Assembly (NCBI GenBank): GCA_944548615.1
Contig: OX155965.1
Coordinates: forward strand, 23,240,256-23,304,255
DNA length: 64,000 nucleotides
From: Micropterix aruncella
Taxonomy: Eukaryota > Arthropoda > Insecta > Lepidoptera > Micropterigidae
Direction of reading: 5' to 3'
The notes beneath the pieces were generated by a model. It saw only the letters and a list, made by a program, of their open reading frames with translations, was not told the origin of the DNA and did not search any database. Positions 38,035 to 49,429 of this stretch are shown here, in pieces (the stretch's first letter is position 1; each line of letters opens with the position of its first letter). The position numbers were made by a program, and so were the translations under genes.

Positions 38035-38717
38035 CAGAGGTACCCAAACTCTTTTATCCCATAGACCACTTGCTGTTTTTTTTTGTCTCCCGTAGACCCC
38101 CTGCTTGCTGATTATGTGTTTTTGACAGTTGGCGCAGTGCTAATCGGTTACGGTTATGGGTTATAAGATTTTGGTAAAGTGGACAGTAGCAAAAAATGGA
38201 AAAGTACTTTAATTTTAAACGTTGCGCATTAATTTCTAAGCGACCACGACCTTGAAGTACAAAACATTTGAGAAATCTACATATAACTGCACATGTAGCA
38301 CAATCTCGCTTGCTCATTCGTATGATGCGTCTATTCTACTCGCTCGCACAGATACCTGTTAAAGCGCAATTTACTCACATATCTCGCTCGCACCTTCCCT
38401 CGTTAGTCAAGTGCGTTGGCCTCCTTAATCGACTAATGTTACATTTTGAGTTGTGTGTTGATTGCCTCCCATGATGCTTGAGGCGCTCGCGTTTGTTTAT
38501 TGCGATTAATATAAGTTTAAAATAGTATGTTGTACACAGAATCTGCTTTAGGTGTAATAAGACATTTACAGGTCGCCTTAATGTTTATGATGATGTCCAC
38601 TAATATGGACCCCCATTTATATCTTGTGCACCCCCATTTCTTTTCTCGCTGACATGGACCCCCTGCAATTCGAAATCGACCCCCGGGGGTCCGTATAGAC
38701 CACTTTGGGAATCACCG
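38035..38717. mobile_element. Non-autonomous hAT element with exact 8-bp duplication
   Basis: The left end CAGAGGTACCCAAACT and the right end (inverted) CGGTGATTCCCAAAGT form imperfect TIRs with the CCCAAA core common in hAT elements. GTCTATAG stands on both sides (38027-38034 and 38718-38725), the 8-bp duplication diagnostic of hAT. At 683 bp there is no room for a transposase, and the internal frames have no recognisable motif. Confidence 0.85.
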
Positions 38718-38725
38718 GTCTATAG

Positions 38726-39505
38726 TATGGAGGTTATAAGGAAAATAATTTAAAAAAACAATTTCAATATTTAATACTGCTGCAAGAGGGTTGAATTTTC
38801 GGAAAAAATGAAAGTCTTTATTTTTGTTAGATGATTTTGAAACCAAAATATTTTTTTTCCGTCATATACTGAATATTGAGTAGCGAATAATATGACGTAC
38901 GTTCATTTCAGTTCCACGTCCCCGCCCTGTCGAATTAGTCTGCTGATCCTTTAGAGCAGTAATACTACTACATACAGATATAGAGGCAATTCCAGTTTTT
39001 TGTGGCCTGCTTTATCCTGCCATACCTTCAAAATGGAAGGGGTACGTCTGAAGTCCTCCTCTTCGTGATATGACCCAAAACACGTGGAAAGACCCGATCA
39101 CCCGGCGGCAATACTACCTACTATCAAGGGGTTTCCCTGCCACACTATTATACTACAGAAAGAATGCTCAAAATAGTTAGTGAAACATCTGGTGGTGTCT
39201 GTGGACTATATGGAGATAGGTTTATAAGAAATCGCCTGAAATCACGAAACCTCATATCAGTTTTCAACACCAAACGTGGTTACCGTCCATTGTAATTTCG
39301 GCTGTTTTTTAGTTTTTTTTAATTTAATTTAAAAAAAAGGCTAGTAAACGTATCTGTATTTTTATTGTACCCAAATAGTTACAAGTATGTGTCCTCTCAT
39401 ATAAACATTATAAAGTGATAGATGCCTGTTTTCCTGTAACACAAATCACATGTCTTTTTACCATAAAATGGCTCGAACACCTAAATTTCATCCCCCTTGC
39501 GGACA
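38726..39505. other. Unassigned AT-rich sequence
   Basis: No coding frame. Around 39000-39290 there are GC-moderate segments with LINE-like reading (KSRNLISVFNTKRGY), too weak to annotate separately. Confidence 0.35.
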
Positions 39506-39509
39506 AGTA

Positions 39510-39874
39510 CACGACTGCCGTTACAGAAAGAGAACTATTCTATCTATATTTATTCTTTACATTTTTATGAAATATTTGTGGATTATATAATTATCCATAC
39601 AGATACATGTATATTTTCGGAATATACTCAATTAGACCTTTCATTTGACATATATATATTAATTGATATTTGGACATTAGGCCATTTAGACAATTACTTA
39701 CTTGATGTGTGGACAGTATAAATAACCTATGACACTCGGTAGACACAACGATTCTAACAATGTTACACACATTAAAATCAGAACAGGCTTTTAAAAGTTA
39801 TGATGAAATAAAGAAAGGAAAACATACATATATAAACCCTGTTCATTACACTCCTCTTTTGCTGGGCAGTCGTG
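39510..39874 (+). mobile_element. Family D MITE, copy 5, intact ends
   Basis: CACGACTGCC at the left and GGCAGTCGTG at the right are perfect 10-bp inverted ends, each next to TA. This is the cleanest copy and defines the family: 365 bp, no coding capacity, TA duplication as for Tc1/mariner elements. Confidence 0.85.
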
Positions 39875-39879
39875 TAAAA

Positions 39880-40142
39880 ATATAACGATGTAATACACAG
39901 AAATACGCATGTTTCAACAAGGATTCCGTATATAACACGGACTGCGGTCCAAACGTTAGAATTAATGTGACGCGTAACGGTGTTGGCGTGACTGTAGTTA
40001 CTGTGACGTAATGTTAAAACATGTTATTTAATTACGTCGCGACCTTGGGATCTCGCTTCTAAGATATAGCATGTAGTACCTAGTATACGTATGGTTATAT
40101 TCGTAAACATGAATCCTGTTGAAACTACAACTGTAATTTCCA
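39880..40142 (+). repeat. Family H repeat, copy 2
   Basis: Matches 24939-25212 through CGCATGTTTCAACAAGGATT, GGTGTTGGCGTGACTGTAG and GGGATCTCGCTTCTAAGATA. Confidence 0.65.
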
Positions 40143-40498
40143 TATTAAGAGTATGGAACATGTACCATTATTGAATGTGCGGATATCAACCTCCATAAGA
40201 ACTACGCCAACCACTGTATCTATATCCACTTGGATAGCAAAGCAGCTCTTATGTCACTGGCCTCGAATACCATTAATTCAAAGCTAGTGCAAAACTGCAT
40301 ATCACTACTGAATTCCCTGGGCGAAAAGAACAGGGCAATTCTAAGATGGGTTCCCGGCCATGCAGGAATCGAGGGAAATGAAAAAGCCGACGAACTTGCT
40401 AAGACGGGAGCAAAGGGAACGTTATACGGCCCTGAACCTTGCTGTGGCGTACCAAAAAGCCTTGCAAACCTAATGCTCAAACAAATGTGTTTAGAACA

Positions 40499-41199
40499 TC
40501 TTGGGGTGTCAACTACAACGGGCGAGCCCGTCACCACAGGACGTTTTAACGATTAGTCGTTCTATCGCCCTGCAGTGAACGTAGAAGACTTTGGACAGTA
40601 CATTCTACGTCCAGCTACGTCACAACCCGTGAGAGTCCAACGCCTTACCGCGAGTGAGCCAGGAATAAACCCGGCGGGCTCGAGATACTCGCGCCCTCAC
40701 TTCCAATTGTGACCAGATTTCTCCGGTCTCTCGATTGGTTCCGAGTTCGAGGTCGCTTGCGCGGTCCTCTCCCTTACGAAGCGGTGAAACGGAGTGCACC
40801 GAATCTGTCGCGGACCAAGGCGTCCTTTGCCCGACTCTGAACCGGGATCGGATGGCCAATGGTCATTTCAAGAGCAGTCGCCGTAAGGTAGACAACTACC
40901 CCCGCTCTATAGGAAACAATACAGTTTCCAGACTCCCCCGATTGTTAGTCAGAGAGCACAATCGATTGGCTTGCGCCGCTCGGTGCGCAGACCGTCCAGG
41001 AGCGCCAGAGGATTGTTCCCAGGGGAGACTGGTTGACCCAGTGTCCTACCCAGGCTCGCACCCCATGCGTGGAGGCCATCGGATGGGTGTTGACCCGTGA
41101 GTGTGACCGACCCTGAAACAGAATGGGTCTACGTGGCCAACTCAGCAAGGGCCCATTAGCTCCCTGTGCTGGGCCCATTAGCTCCAAGGGCCCATTAGC
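40499..41199 (-). mobile_element. Family A element inserted in the LINE, 13-bp target duplication
   Basis: TGTGTTTAGAACA at 40486-40498 and 41200-41212 brackets 701 bp. In the inferred sense direction (minus strand) the constant 3' end is at 40499 and the 5' end at 41199, next to a small repeat of GGGCCCATTAGCT. A long, variable target duplication fits LINE-mediated retrotransposition. Confidence 0.85.
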
Positions 41200-41269
41200 T
41201 GTGTTTAGAACAATCCGTCAACCACTGGAACAACACGCCAGGGTTGAATCATTTTAAAGCGCTAATTAA

Positions 41270-41963
41270 AGGATGATTCATGCTACACCGGGCCGAGGCC
41301 GGGCCGGGCCCCGGCCGGGACACGGTCAGATATCTATAGTATACTTTTGTATGAAGCAATTCATGCTTGGCCGTGCTCCGGCCGTGACCGGCCGTGCCAC
41401 GACCGGAGCACGGCGTCGAAATGGCGGTGGATATTGTTTTCCCGGCTCCGGTCTGCTAATCGTTCAATGGGAGAGATAGGCTTCAGAAATCTTAAATTTT
41501 TTATTTTTCCAACAAATATACTAAAGCCTTCTTTAGACATCCTAAAATAACCGTAAAATTTGCTCTATCATCTATTAATTCCTTGTAGAGCGTGGCGAAT
41601 TATCCCTCCGATTGTCGTGTTCTCCAGGCTGGATGTACACTCCATCTTCTTTTATTAGATTCAGTTCGTGTTTCCAATACTTCGTCTTCAATGGCAGTTG
41701 CAATAGCTGCCAACTCAAGTTGTGAAAATTGCATTAATAACACACTTATCAATCAAGCGAAAATAGAAATTAAAAAATATTATTATCGCCAAAATAGATG
41801 GACACAACACTAGTTATCGCGGACACGGCCGTGGGATAAATAAACTCGGAAACAGCCCGGTCACGCCCGGTGTAGCATGAATGACTGGCCCGGCCGGAGC
41901 ACGTTGGAAACGACTCGGCCGGGGCCCGGCCCGGCCCCGGCCCGGTGTAGCATGAATCATCCT
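41270..41963. mobile_element. PIF/Harbinger-derived element with GC-rich TIRs
   Basis: Perfect inverted ends of at least 24 bp start AGGATGATTCATGCTACACC, with TTAA on both sides (41266-41269 and 41964-41967). GC-rich CCGGCC subterminal repeats follow. On the minus strand a fossil reads KRRWSVHPAWRTRQSEG, a stop, then FATLYKELIDD. This matches the start of Harbinger nucleases (WVHP...GEF..LY.EL.D), with a stop where E is expected. Harbinger duplications are 3-bp TTA or TAA, which the TTAA flank allows. Confidence 0.8.
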
Positions 41964-42310
41964 TTAAGCTTACGACCGTAAGACGGCCCGGCCCGTAAGG
42001 CCTTATCGCTAAATAGGAACAATCTACGCATACTGGTGAGGGCGCTCACGGGGCATTGTGGCCTGAACAAACACATGTTCAACCTCAAGCTCAGAGACAC
42101 AAAAATGTGCAGGTTCTGCCAAGGAGCAGAGGAAACTCCCCAGCACCCCATGTGCGAGTGTGGCCCGCTGATGCGTAAAGATACACCCACTTGGGTGGTC
42201 ATTACCTCCAACCTGAGGAGGTAAAACAATCTGGCGCCAAAAGCCTGCTGCGGTTCTTAAATGACACGAGGCTAGCGCAGAACTACAGTAGGTGGCGAAC
42301 ACAATAGATC

Positions 42311-43740
42311 AGCAATGGTCGCAGTGTTACAATGCTCATAAACACCTTAGAAAAGCCCCACTCAACAAATAAAAAATTAATAAAAAAATAATTGTACATA
42401 ATATAATAATTGAACAAACAATAATACATAAAATCGAGTAATGGAGTTTAAACAAAATTTTTGTAATTGAACAAAATTACGATTGAAACATCGATTTAAA
42501 CATCAATCCAATATTTTTCTCAATGTATGGTGGATGGTAACCCTATATACGCTGGACAATGTATGTAACAATGGTAGAATAAAAAGCATCGTCAGGCGAA
42601 ACAAATTTAACCCTGCTTTAGTGTGACATGTAATTATATAACGTATTAGATTAATAAACATCGTACCAAAATTTGGCAACCAGGATTTTTCTATGTAACG
42701 CAACGATTAATTTTCTATTATTAGGTTCAATATGTCTACTTTCGTGGTACAACAGTATGGCTGCGCCCGGTAGATATCGCTCTAAACACGCCTATATACC
42801 CTAGTATAAAATAATAATATATTAACACGATTTTTAAATATTATTTACATAAAGATGTCAATTTTGAATTTCGTATTATAATAAATACAAACGGAGCTGC
42901 CATGGAATTCACCGACCGGCGTCGGGCCCATCATAATACTATTTTTTTTTACACTTCTGGGGGGTGAGCAGTGGATTCCGGACTTACGAACCGGCTGTGG
43001 TAGGTTTAGGACAGCTGTCTTGCCACATGTGAGCGTTCACCTTGCCACCCATTCACTCCCCCTTCGAAGCCATAGAATTTGAGATGCGCAAATCGCAGTT
43101 TTAGATAATTTTTCTAAGAAAGAGTTGATTATTTTTCTGGAAAGGCCAAGATCTTTAAAGAGGGGTATTAGTAATTATTACGTAAAATGAATATATGTAA
43201 ATAAATTATATGAAAATAAGAATCAAAACTATTAATAATACCATTAAGTTTAAAAAAATAATATTTTTAAATTTTTAGGTAAATCGGGTTAAAAAAAATA
43301 AACTCTCGGAATACGTTGGATAACATTATTAGTTCGATTTCTATAGGGACTCCTTTGATTGTAGCGTATCCGGGTGGGGGGAAGGGGGGGGGGGGAGGGA
43401 GGCTGGACCCAGAAGGCATTTGTTCGTCGGCGTCTCCAACCAGCTCGCAGCGCCTCTGCAGCAGGCGTTATAGGCCGTCAAAATCTAAGGCCCCCTTTGC
43501 ACAAACATTCGGATGACGACATAGTGTAGAATAGATGTGTATATAAACAAAACACGACCGCACCGGCAAAGTGGTCTTTTAAACATTTCTGACGCGCAAA
43601 GACGCGCATATATAAACAAAATACGATCGCACAGGCTGTCGATAATTTATAACAATTATACTATTATGGGGATCGAAAAGTTTATTAAACATTTTCTCCT
43701 TAGAATTTCAATTCAATGATTTTATTCTATCGAATTCTTC
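42311..43740. other. Unassigned sequence with poly(G) tract
   Basis: A G-rich tract lies at 43374-43400. Near 42420-42525 the sequence matches parts of 25690-25810 and ends with an inverted CACTGAGAAAAATA-like terminus. No gene recognised. Confidence 0.4.
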
Positions 43741-43744
43741 TTCT

Positions 43745-43906
43745 TCTTCTCGGTGTGTCTCTCCATTACTGGAGGTTGGTTGTTAGCTCTAAATACTTTT
43801 GTCGGTCTTGCGCCATCCGGAAAAGCTGTTCCGTACTGGTGATCCCGGTCCACTCTCTGACATTGCACAACCACGACGTTTTTCCTCCTTCCACGGCATC
43901 GTTTAT
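43745..43906 (-). pseudogene. LINE reverse-transcriptase C-terminal tail
   Basis: On the minus strand one frame reads DAVEGGKTSWLCNVREWTG then ITSTEQLFRMAQDR. This W-rich motif is typical of the last residues of insect LINE ORF2 proteins. About 50 codons remain; the rest is absent. Confidence 0.6.
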
Positions 43907-44409
43907 CCTCAATTTCTATCTAATAGAAACTATTTTAAAAATATGACTTATGATCCCTCGTCGCGGGGTCCCTAAAAGGCACGGGGGTCATACGCCGGTG
44001 CCTACTGGCCTATTGAATAATCTGGTACTGCCCCTTCCTATTTCTCCTAATTAAAGGAAGTAAAAAAAAATAAGATAATCAAAACTGACACGCTGGGGTC
44101 TATCGAACCCCGCCACAGTAATGCCGGGTTAATTGATGGCATCCCGTTAGATGACCAGACAACAGCTGATTAGTTAACGCATAGTGGCATATTCACGATT
44201 AGAAACTTGAGAGTTCGGGAGACAGTGAAGTACACGACGGAACGAGGATTTTATGTTTAGGGTTAAAGATACGTTTGAACTATTGTTCATTTCGAAAATA
44301 GTTTATCGAACTCGGCTATAATTATGGATATAGTCAAAAAGCGCAAATCAAGGTTGTCTGTGGTATTTTTAACTATACGAGTACATATACCATACGAATT
44401 TGCCTATCG

Positions 44410-45690
44410 CCTAGGAATCGAATGGTTTCGTGCAGTTAGCGCCATAATATCCAATGTGTTCTCGGGTCGGCCCAACTCACGGTTCAGCTTCTATTCAGTA
44501 GCCTCCTCGAGTGAGGGACTACACCGGTAAGACTTCGCGTCCCAGGCCTCACGGCTGGTGGGTCGGACTCCTTGGGGGTTCCGCCGATACTGGACCGTTT
44601 CCGCAACTTGCGGCAGCAGCCAATCGGCTTGTGAACTCTGACTAATTACCGAAGGAGACTATGGATATACTGTCTGCTAAGCAGCGGGGGTGGATGTTAA
44701 CCTGTTATTATGCTAGGTTATGGTTAGTTTCCCCTGGGAATCAACCTTCTGGCGCTCCTGGACGGTCTGCTCACCGTGCGGCATAAGCCAATCGATTGCG
44801 CACTCTGACTAACATCTTGCGGTGTCGACTACAACGGGCGAGCCCGTCACCACAGGACGTTTTAACGATTAGTCGTTCTGTCGCCCTGCAGTGAACGTTA
44901 GAAGACTTTGGACAGTACAATTCTACGTCCAGCTACGTCACAACCCGTGAGAGTCCAACGCCTTACCGCGAATTAGCCAGGAATAAACCCGGCGGGCTCG
45001 AGATACTCGCGCCCTCACTTCCAATTGTGACCAGATTTCTCCGGTCTCTCGATTGGTTCCGAGTTCGGCTCTGACTAACAGTCGGGGGAGTCTGGAAGCA
45101 GTACTGTTTCCTATAGAGCGGGAGTGGTTGCGGACCTTACGGCGACTGCTCTTGAAATGACCATCGGCTACCCGATCCTGGGTGAACAGCCGGGCAAAGA
45201 ATGCCGTGGTCCGCGATAGATTCGGTGTACACCGTTTACCGCTTCGTAAGGGAGAGGACCGCGCAAGCGACCTCGAAGTTGGTTACGAAGTTGGTACGCA
45301 ACCACGCCCGCTGTATAGGAAACAGTAGGTACTGCTTCCAGACTCCCCCGACTGTTAGTCGGAGTACACAGTCGATTGGTTTACGCCGCACGGTGCGCAG
45401 AAGGTTGATTCCTAGGGGAAACTAGCCCTAAGGCCAGAGTCCTGCCCGGGCCCGCACTTCATGGGTGTTGACCCGTGAGTGTGACCAACCTTGAACAGAA
45501 TGGGTCTTCGTGGCCAACTCAGCAAGGGCCCATTAGCCCCCGATAACAGTCCTTTCCAGGTTCGTCCCTCTTCGAGGAGGCTACCGGATGGGACTTAAAC
45601 CGTGAGTTCAGCCTACCCGAGCAGGTCATTTGACCCAAGCTGCACGAAACCGTTAGCTGCCAACATTACATGAAGGGCAGCAAAATTCCG
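44410..45690 (+). repeat. Family A composite: copy with nested and inverted family A pieces
   Basis: A plus-strand copy (44420-44814 and 45081-45300) is interrupted by a second A fragment at 44815-45068. From about 45300 to 45535 comes an inverted copy, so 45081-45300 and 45300-45400 are complementary. The open frame at 45201-45425 spans the inversion and is not a gene. Confidence 0.7.
44815..45068 (-). mobile_element. 5'-truncated family A insertion, 12-bp duplication
   Basis: CTCTGACTAACA at 44803-44814 and again at 45069-45080 brackets 254 bp. The insert equals the 3'-terminal part of the 40499-41199 copy and starts at the same base (TCTTGCGGTGTC), confirming a fixed 3' end and a variable 5' end. 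Confidence 0.85.
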
Positions 45691-46110
45691 GGGACAGAAG
45701 CTTGTACAACGTAATGGCCAGTCGATTTCTCAAACAGTTATTTCTTCCATCGTTTCCATCACCTATTTAAACTAATTAAACTTACATATATTAAAAAAAA
45801 TACAAATAAAATCCGAAACTTATTAGTTGCTTCTTCATCGACACCACAAAAGATTGTATCGATTTTAAGAAGTTTTCAGGAGCGAGAGTGCTCATAGAGA
45901 TCTAAAACGTATTCCATTTTTATTATTCATTATCCGAATGGAAAGCACCGCTGAATTCTTCATGCGATTGTTTCAGGGGGTGATTGTTGAAAAATTTAGC
46001 ATACAAAATTTATTTATGGCCCATTTCGCTTACATGGGCCATACACAAATTTAGTAGGCTATTTTATAAGAATATGCGCCCAGCGGTCATGAAATTGAAT
46101 GAGATACTTA
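45691..46110. other. Unassigned AT-rich sequence
   Basis: No frame and no repeat partner seen. Confidence 0.4.
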
Positions 46111-46248
46111 TGCTGTCGTCAGTGCCGGATTAGCCACGTAGCAAGAGTAGCAAATGCTACGGGCCCCGCGCATTGGGGGGCCCCGCGCACCCACGCCTGC
46201 CTGAACGTAAAATTATCGCTACAGCCTGCAACAGGCCAATGGGAAACG

Positions 46249-47208
46249 TTAAATATAATCAACGGCGGGGCGCGGGCCCGAGTTTGGGAATTAATATCTC
46301 CAATTTAAGAAGAAACAACCTCACGCACTTTTTATACGCGATGACTAATATCATGAGCTATGTATAGTAGAACTTTAAACTTCCTAAAGTGGGATTCTCG
46401 ATGCCTGCCAGACCGAGGTTTGAGCGGCCGCCTCGCCTATTAAATATAATCATCAACGGGGCGCGTCCCGAGTTTGAGAATTAATATCTCCAATTTAAGA
46501 AAAAATGACCACGCACTTTTTATATGTGATGTATAATATCATCAGCTATGTATAGTAAAATTTTGAACTTCCTAAAGTGGTATTCTCGATGCCTGCCAGA
46601 CCGAAGTTTGAGCGGCCGCCTCGCCCATTAAATATAATCATCGGCGGGGCGCGGGGCCGAGTTTGGGAATTAATATCTCCAACTTGAGAAAAATCGACCT
46701 CACGCACTTTTTATATGTCATGTATATTATTATCAGCTATGTATAATAAAATTTTGAATTTCCTATGGGATTCTCGATGCCTGCCAGACCGAAGTTTGAG
46801 CGGCCGCCTCGTCAATTAAATATAATCATCAACGGGGCGCGGGCCCGAGTTTGGAAATTAATATCTCCAATTAAAGGAAAAACAACCTTACGCACTTTTT
46901 ATATGTGATGTATAATATCATCAGCTACGTATCGTAAAATTTTGAAATTCCTAAAGTGGGATTCTCTATGCCTGCCAGACCAAAGTTTGTGCGGCCGCCT
47001 CGCCCATTAATGTCATCATCGGCGGGGCGCGGGCCCGAGTTTGGGAATTAATATCTCCAATTTAAGAAAAACGACTTCACGTACTTTTTAAATGTGATGT
47101 ACAATATCATCAGCTATGTATAGTAAAATTTTGAACTTCCTAAAGTGGGATTCTTGGTGCCTACCAGACCGAAGTTTGAGCGGCTGCCACGACCATTACA
47201 TACAGTCA
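46249..47208 (+). repeat. 189-bp tandem repeat, about five units
   Basis: Unit starts (TTAAATATAATC or variant) fall at 46249, 46440, 46628, 46816, 47007 and 47196, so spacing is 188-191 bp. Each unit contains TGAGCGGCCGCCTCG and AATTAATATCTCCAA. Confidence 0.9.
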
Positions 47209-47440
47209 TCTTAAATTGGAGATATTAATTTCCATACTCGGGCCCGCGCAGCGCCGATGACTGTATGTAATGATCGTAGCAACCGCTCAAACTTCGGTTT
47301 GGCAGCCATCGAGAATCGCACTTTAGGAAGTTCAAAATTTTACATAGCTGATGATATTATACATCACATATAAAAAGTGCGTGAGGTCGTATTTTCTTAA
47401 ATTGGAGATATTAATTCCCATACTCGGGGCCGCGCCACAA
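47209..47440 (-). repeat. Inverted continuation of the 189-bp repeat
   Basis: From TTGGAGATATTAAT onward the same unit is read in reverse complement, about one full and one partial unit, making a head-to-head junction near 47208. Confidence 0.85.
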
Positions 47441-48239
47441 TATTATGAAGCGAATTGTAAGCATTGCTCAATAAGGCGAAAAATATTGGGCACTGTTTAT
47501 TTACTTTTGTTAAGCGGTGCATTTCCTTTTTTGGAATTATTATGAGTAAAGTAGGAGTTTTTCATTGTATTTTATTTAGTATTCGTTAATAAAGGTGCGC
47601 CGTACAATAATGGCTGATCTGTCGGTGTGAATTATATAAAAAAAAGGTCTGATTTTACTTAGATTGCAGTTTTCGTCCACATTGCAAAATTTCACACAGT
47701 TTGTTGAAAAAGAAAATTGTACCTACATATGTGTATATTTTTAAAACAACAGTGCCATTGTTGTAAATATGTTTTATGTTTGTATTTATATTGTCGAATA
47801 TGATTGAAACTGGGATAGTTGAATAATTGCTCAATTTAATTTTTCTGCTGAGTTTTGGTCGTAGCTCTGGCGCCGAATTTTTTTATTTCTCTTTGTAAAC
47901 ATTTTTGGATTAAATGGTACCTCCAAAAATTATATTTCATTACCTTGTTATAAGAATAAAAGGGATCCATCTAAAAGTTCTATTTTATTTTACACCCTAA
48001 ACTTAAAGACCTAAAGCAAACCAAGGGCCTTTTGAGAGAATTTGCTACGGGCCCCGCGCTGGCTTAATCCGGCACTGGCTGTCGTAAGAAAAGGGCCGCA
48101 ACTGATATTTTTGCTAAGTTCTATTTAACTACTTACTGGGAATCAGCAAAAAAGGTGCATTTCCTTGTATATTTCTTTCGTCCCCTTCCCTTCCCCTACC
48201 CTGCGTCATTGTACGAGGATGTTTATTGCTTTTCTTTAA

Positions 48240-48640
48240 TTTTATTTTTATGGCACACCAACTGACTAGGAGGGAAAGTATTGTGAACGCGATAGATTTT
48301 TTTTCGAGATAAAGACGAAAATTTAACCCCCCTTGATTGAAATCTATTTGCATGTCTGTGTATGTGTCTGTGTGTGTGTGTGTGTGTGTATGTGTGTGTG
48401 TGAGAACCCTTTCTCACACACACACACACACACACGTGAGGGTGTGTGTTTGTGGGTGTGTGTTTGTGGGTGTGTGTTTGTGGATATTCCTCAACGATAG
48501 CGTACAAACGCTTCACCCGATGGTGTTGAAAATTTGTCAATCAGGCATCATTTGGTTATGGCAGGAGTTGAAATGGTTGTGGTTGAAATCGATCCACCAG
48601 GGGGCGCACTAGTCATATATTAATCTCGAAATTTTGGACT
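48240..48640 (+). repeat. Family G repeat, copy 2, with (GT)n expansion
   Basis: Shares GAAAGTATTGTGAACGCG, ACGATAGCGTACAAACGCTT and GATCCACCAGGGGGCGC with 14115-14390. Confidence 0.65.
48356..48482. repeat. (GT)n microsatellite with an inverted (CA)n block
   Basis: GT-rich 48359-48400, CA-rich 48413-48435, then GTGTGTTTGTGG units to 48482. It can fold back on itself. Confidence 0.9.
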
Positions 48641-48679
48641 TTAAATTTGGTGAGCCTTGTTGAGCCGAAATTCTATTGT

Positions 48680-48950
48680 GAAATATCACATATACTAACT
48701 GTACATAAAAAAAGACATACACCAGCTGCATTGATAATATTTAAATTCCGCCATACATTTTAATCACATATTAACGCCGAGCCGCCCGAGGCTAGCCGAG
48801 AAACGAACCGCGCTGCCCAAGGCAATTGCAACGAGACCCAACCGGGTTCGTCCATCAGTCGAGAAAGGGCGCTCATCAATTTCAATTATGAAATTAATAT
48901 TCAGATGAAAACAGTCCTTGGGTAATTGCTAATTGCTTTAATAATAATAT
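48680..48950 (+). repeat. Family F repeat, copy 3
   Basis: TTTAAATTCCGCCATACATTT, ACCCAACCGGGTTCGTCC and GAAATTAATATTCAGATG match the other F copies. Confidence 0.6.
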
Positions 48951-49004
48951 GCTTATTTATTTTTATAATAGTAGGTACACAATGATACTAACGAATACAT
49001 TACT

Positions 49005-49160
49005 TATCTATACTAATATTATAAAGAGGTAAAGTTTGTGACGTTGTAGGAAGTAATCTCTGGATCTACTTGACCGATTTTGAAAATTCTTTTAGCAATA
49101 GAAAGCCACGTTCTTTGTCAGTGTCATAGGCTAAATATTAAGCCGAAAAATGGAAAGACT
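49005..49160 (+). repeat. Dispersed-repeat-like segment
   Basis: TACTAATATTATAAAGAGGT followed by CTTGACCGATTTTGAAAATT resembles, from memory, a common insect non-autonomous repeat. No second copy is in this window, so the call is tentative. Confidence 0.35.
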
Positions 49161-49429
49161 GCCTTAACAACTAACGCTGCCCTAACGATGAGAGGTATAT
49201 GATTAAGTTCTAGAGAAAAGTTCTTGAGCTTGATAATGCCTATAAAAAAGTCAGCGAGAGCATATGTCTACCTTTTATATTTAAGTCACAAAAAGTAGTA
49301 TTTTATATTAAGTTTACGATCCCCCTGCGGTTTACGATCCCCTCTCAGCCCGTGACGCGATGCTTGACAAGCTTGTTTGATCGTCTAGAGAGCCCCTTAC
49401 TGATAAGTCTAGCGATGCAATATCCTTCC

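Larger units (their letters stand above)
40165..42310 (+). pseudogene. R1/I-type LINE ORF2: RNase H and C-terminal zinc knuckle, twice interrupted
   Basis: The first part (40165-40498) is an RNase H domain: IHLDSKAALMSL holds the first Asp, RWVPGHAGIEGNEKADELA the GNE..AD block. A 701-bp family A copy interrupts codon MCLE. The frame resumes at 41200 (QSVNHWNNTPGLNHFKALIK) and is broken again by a 694-bp Harbinger derivative. The last part (41968-42310) reads RNNLRILVRALTGHCGLN then CRFCQGAEETPQH, the usual TGHC block and C-terminal CCHC-like knuckle. Removing both insertions joins the coding sequence without loss at the first junction and with one small frameshift after the second. It is a dead 5'-truncated copy; endonuclease and reverse transcriptase are absent. 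Confidence 0.85.
46120..48077. mobile_element. Non-autonomous hAT element carrying a satellite array
   Basis: The TIRs CAGTGCCGGATTA and its complement at the right end are bracketed by the exact 8-bp duplication GCTGTCGT (46112-46119 and 48078-48085). Inside are 189-bp tandem units (46249-47208) and inverted units (47209-47440). A block GCTACGGGCCCCGCGC occurs in direct orientation near both ends. No hAT transposase motif is found in 47440-48040. Another end of the same type (CAGTGCCGGATGAACCC) lies at 53530. Confidence 0.9.
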
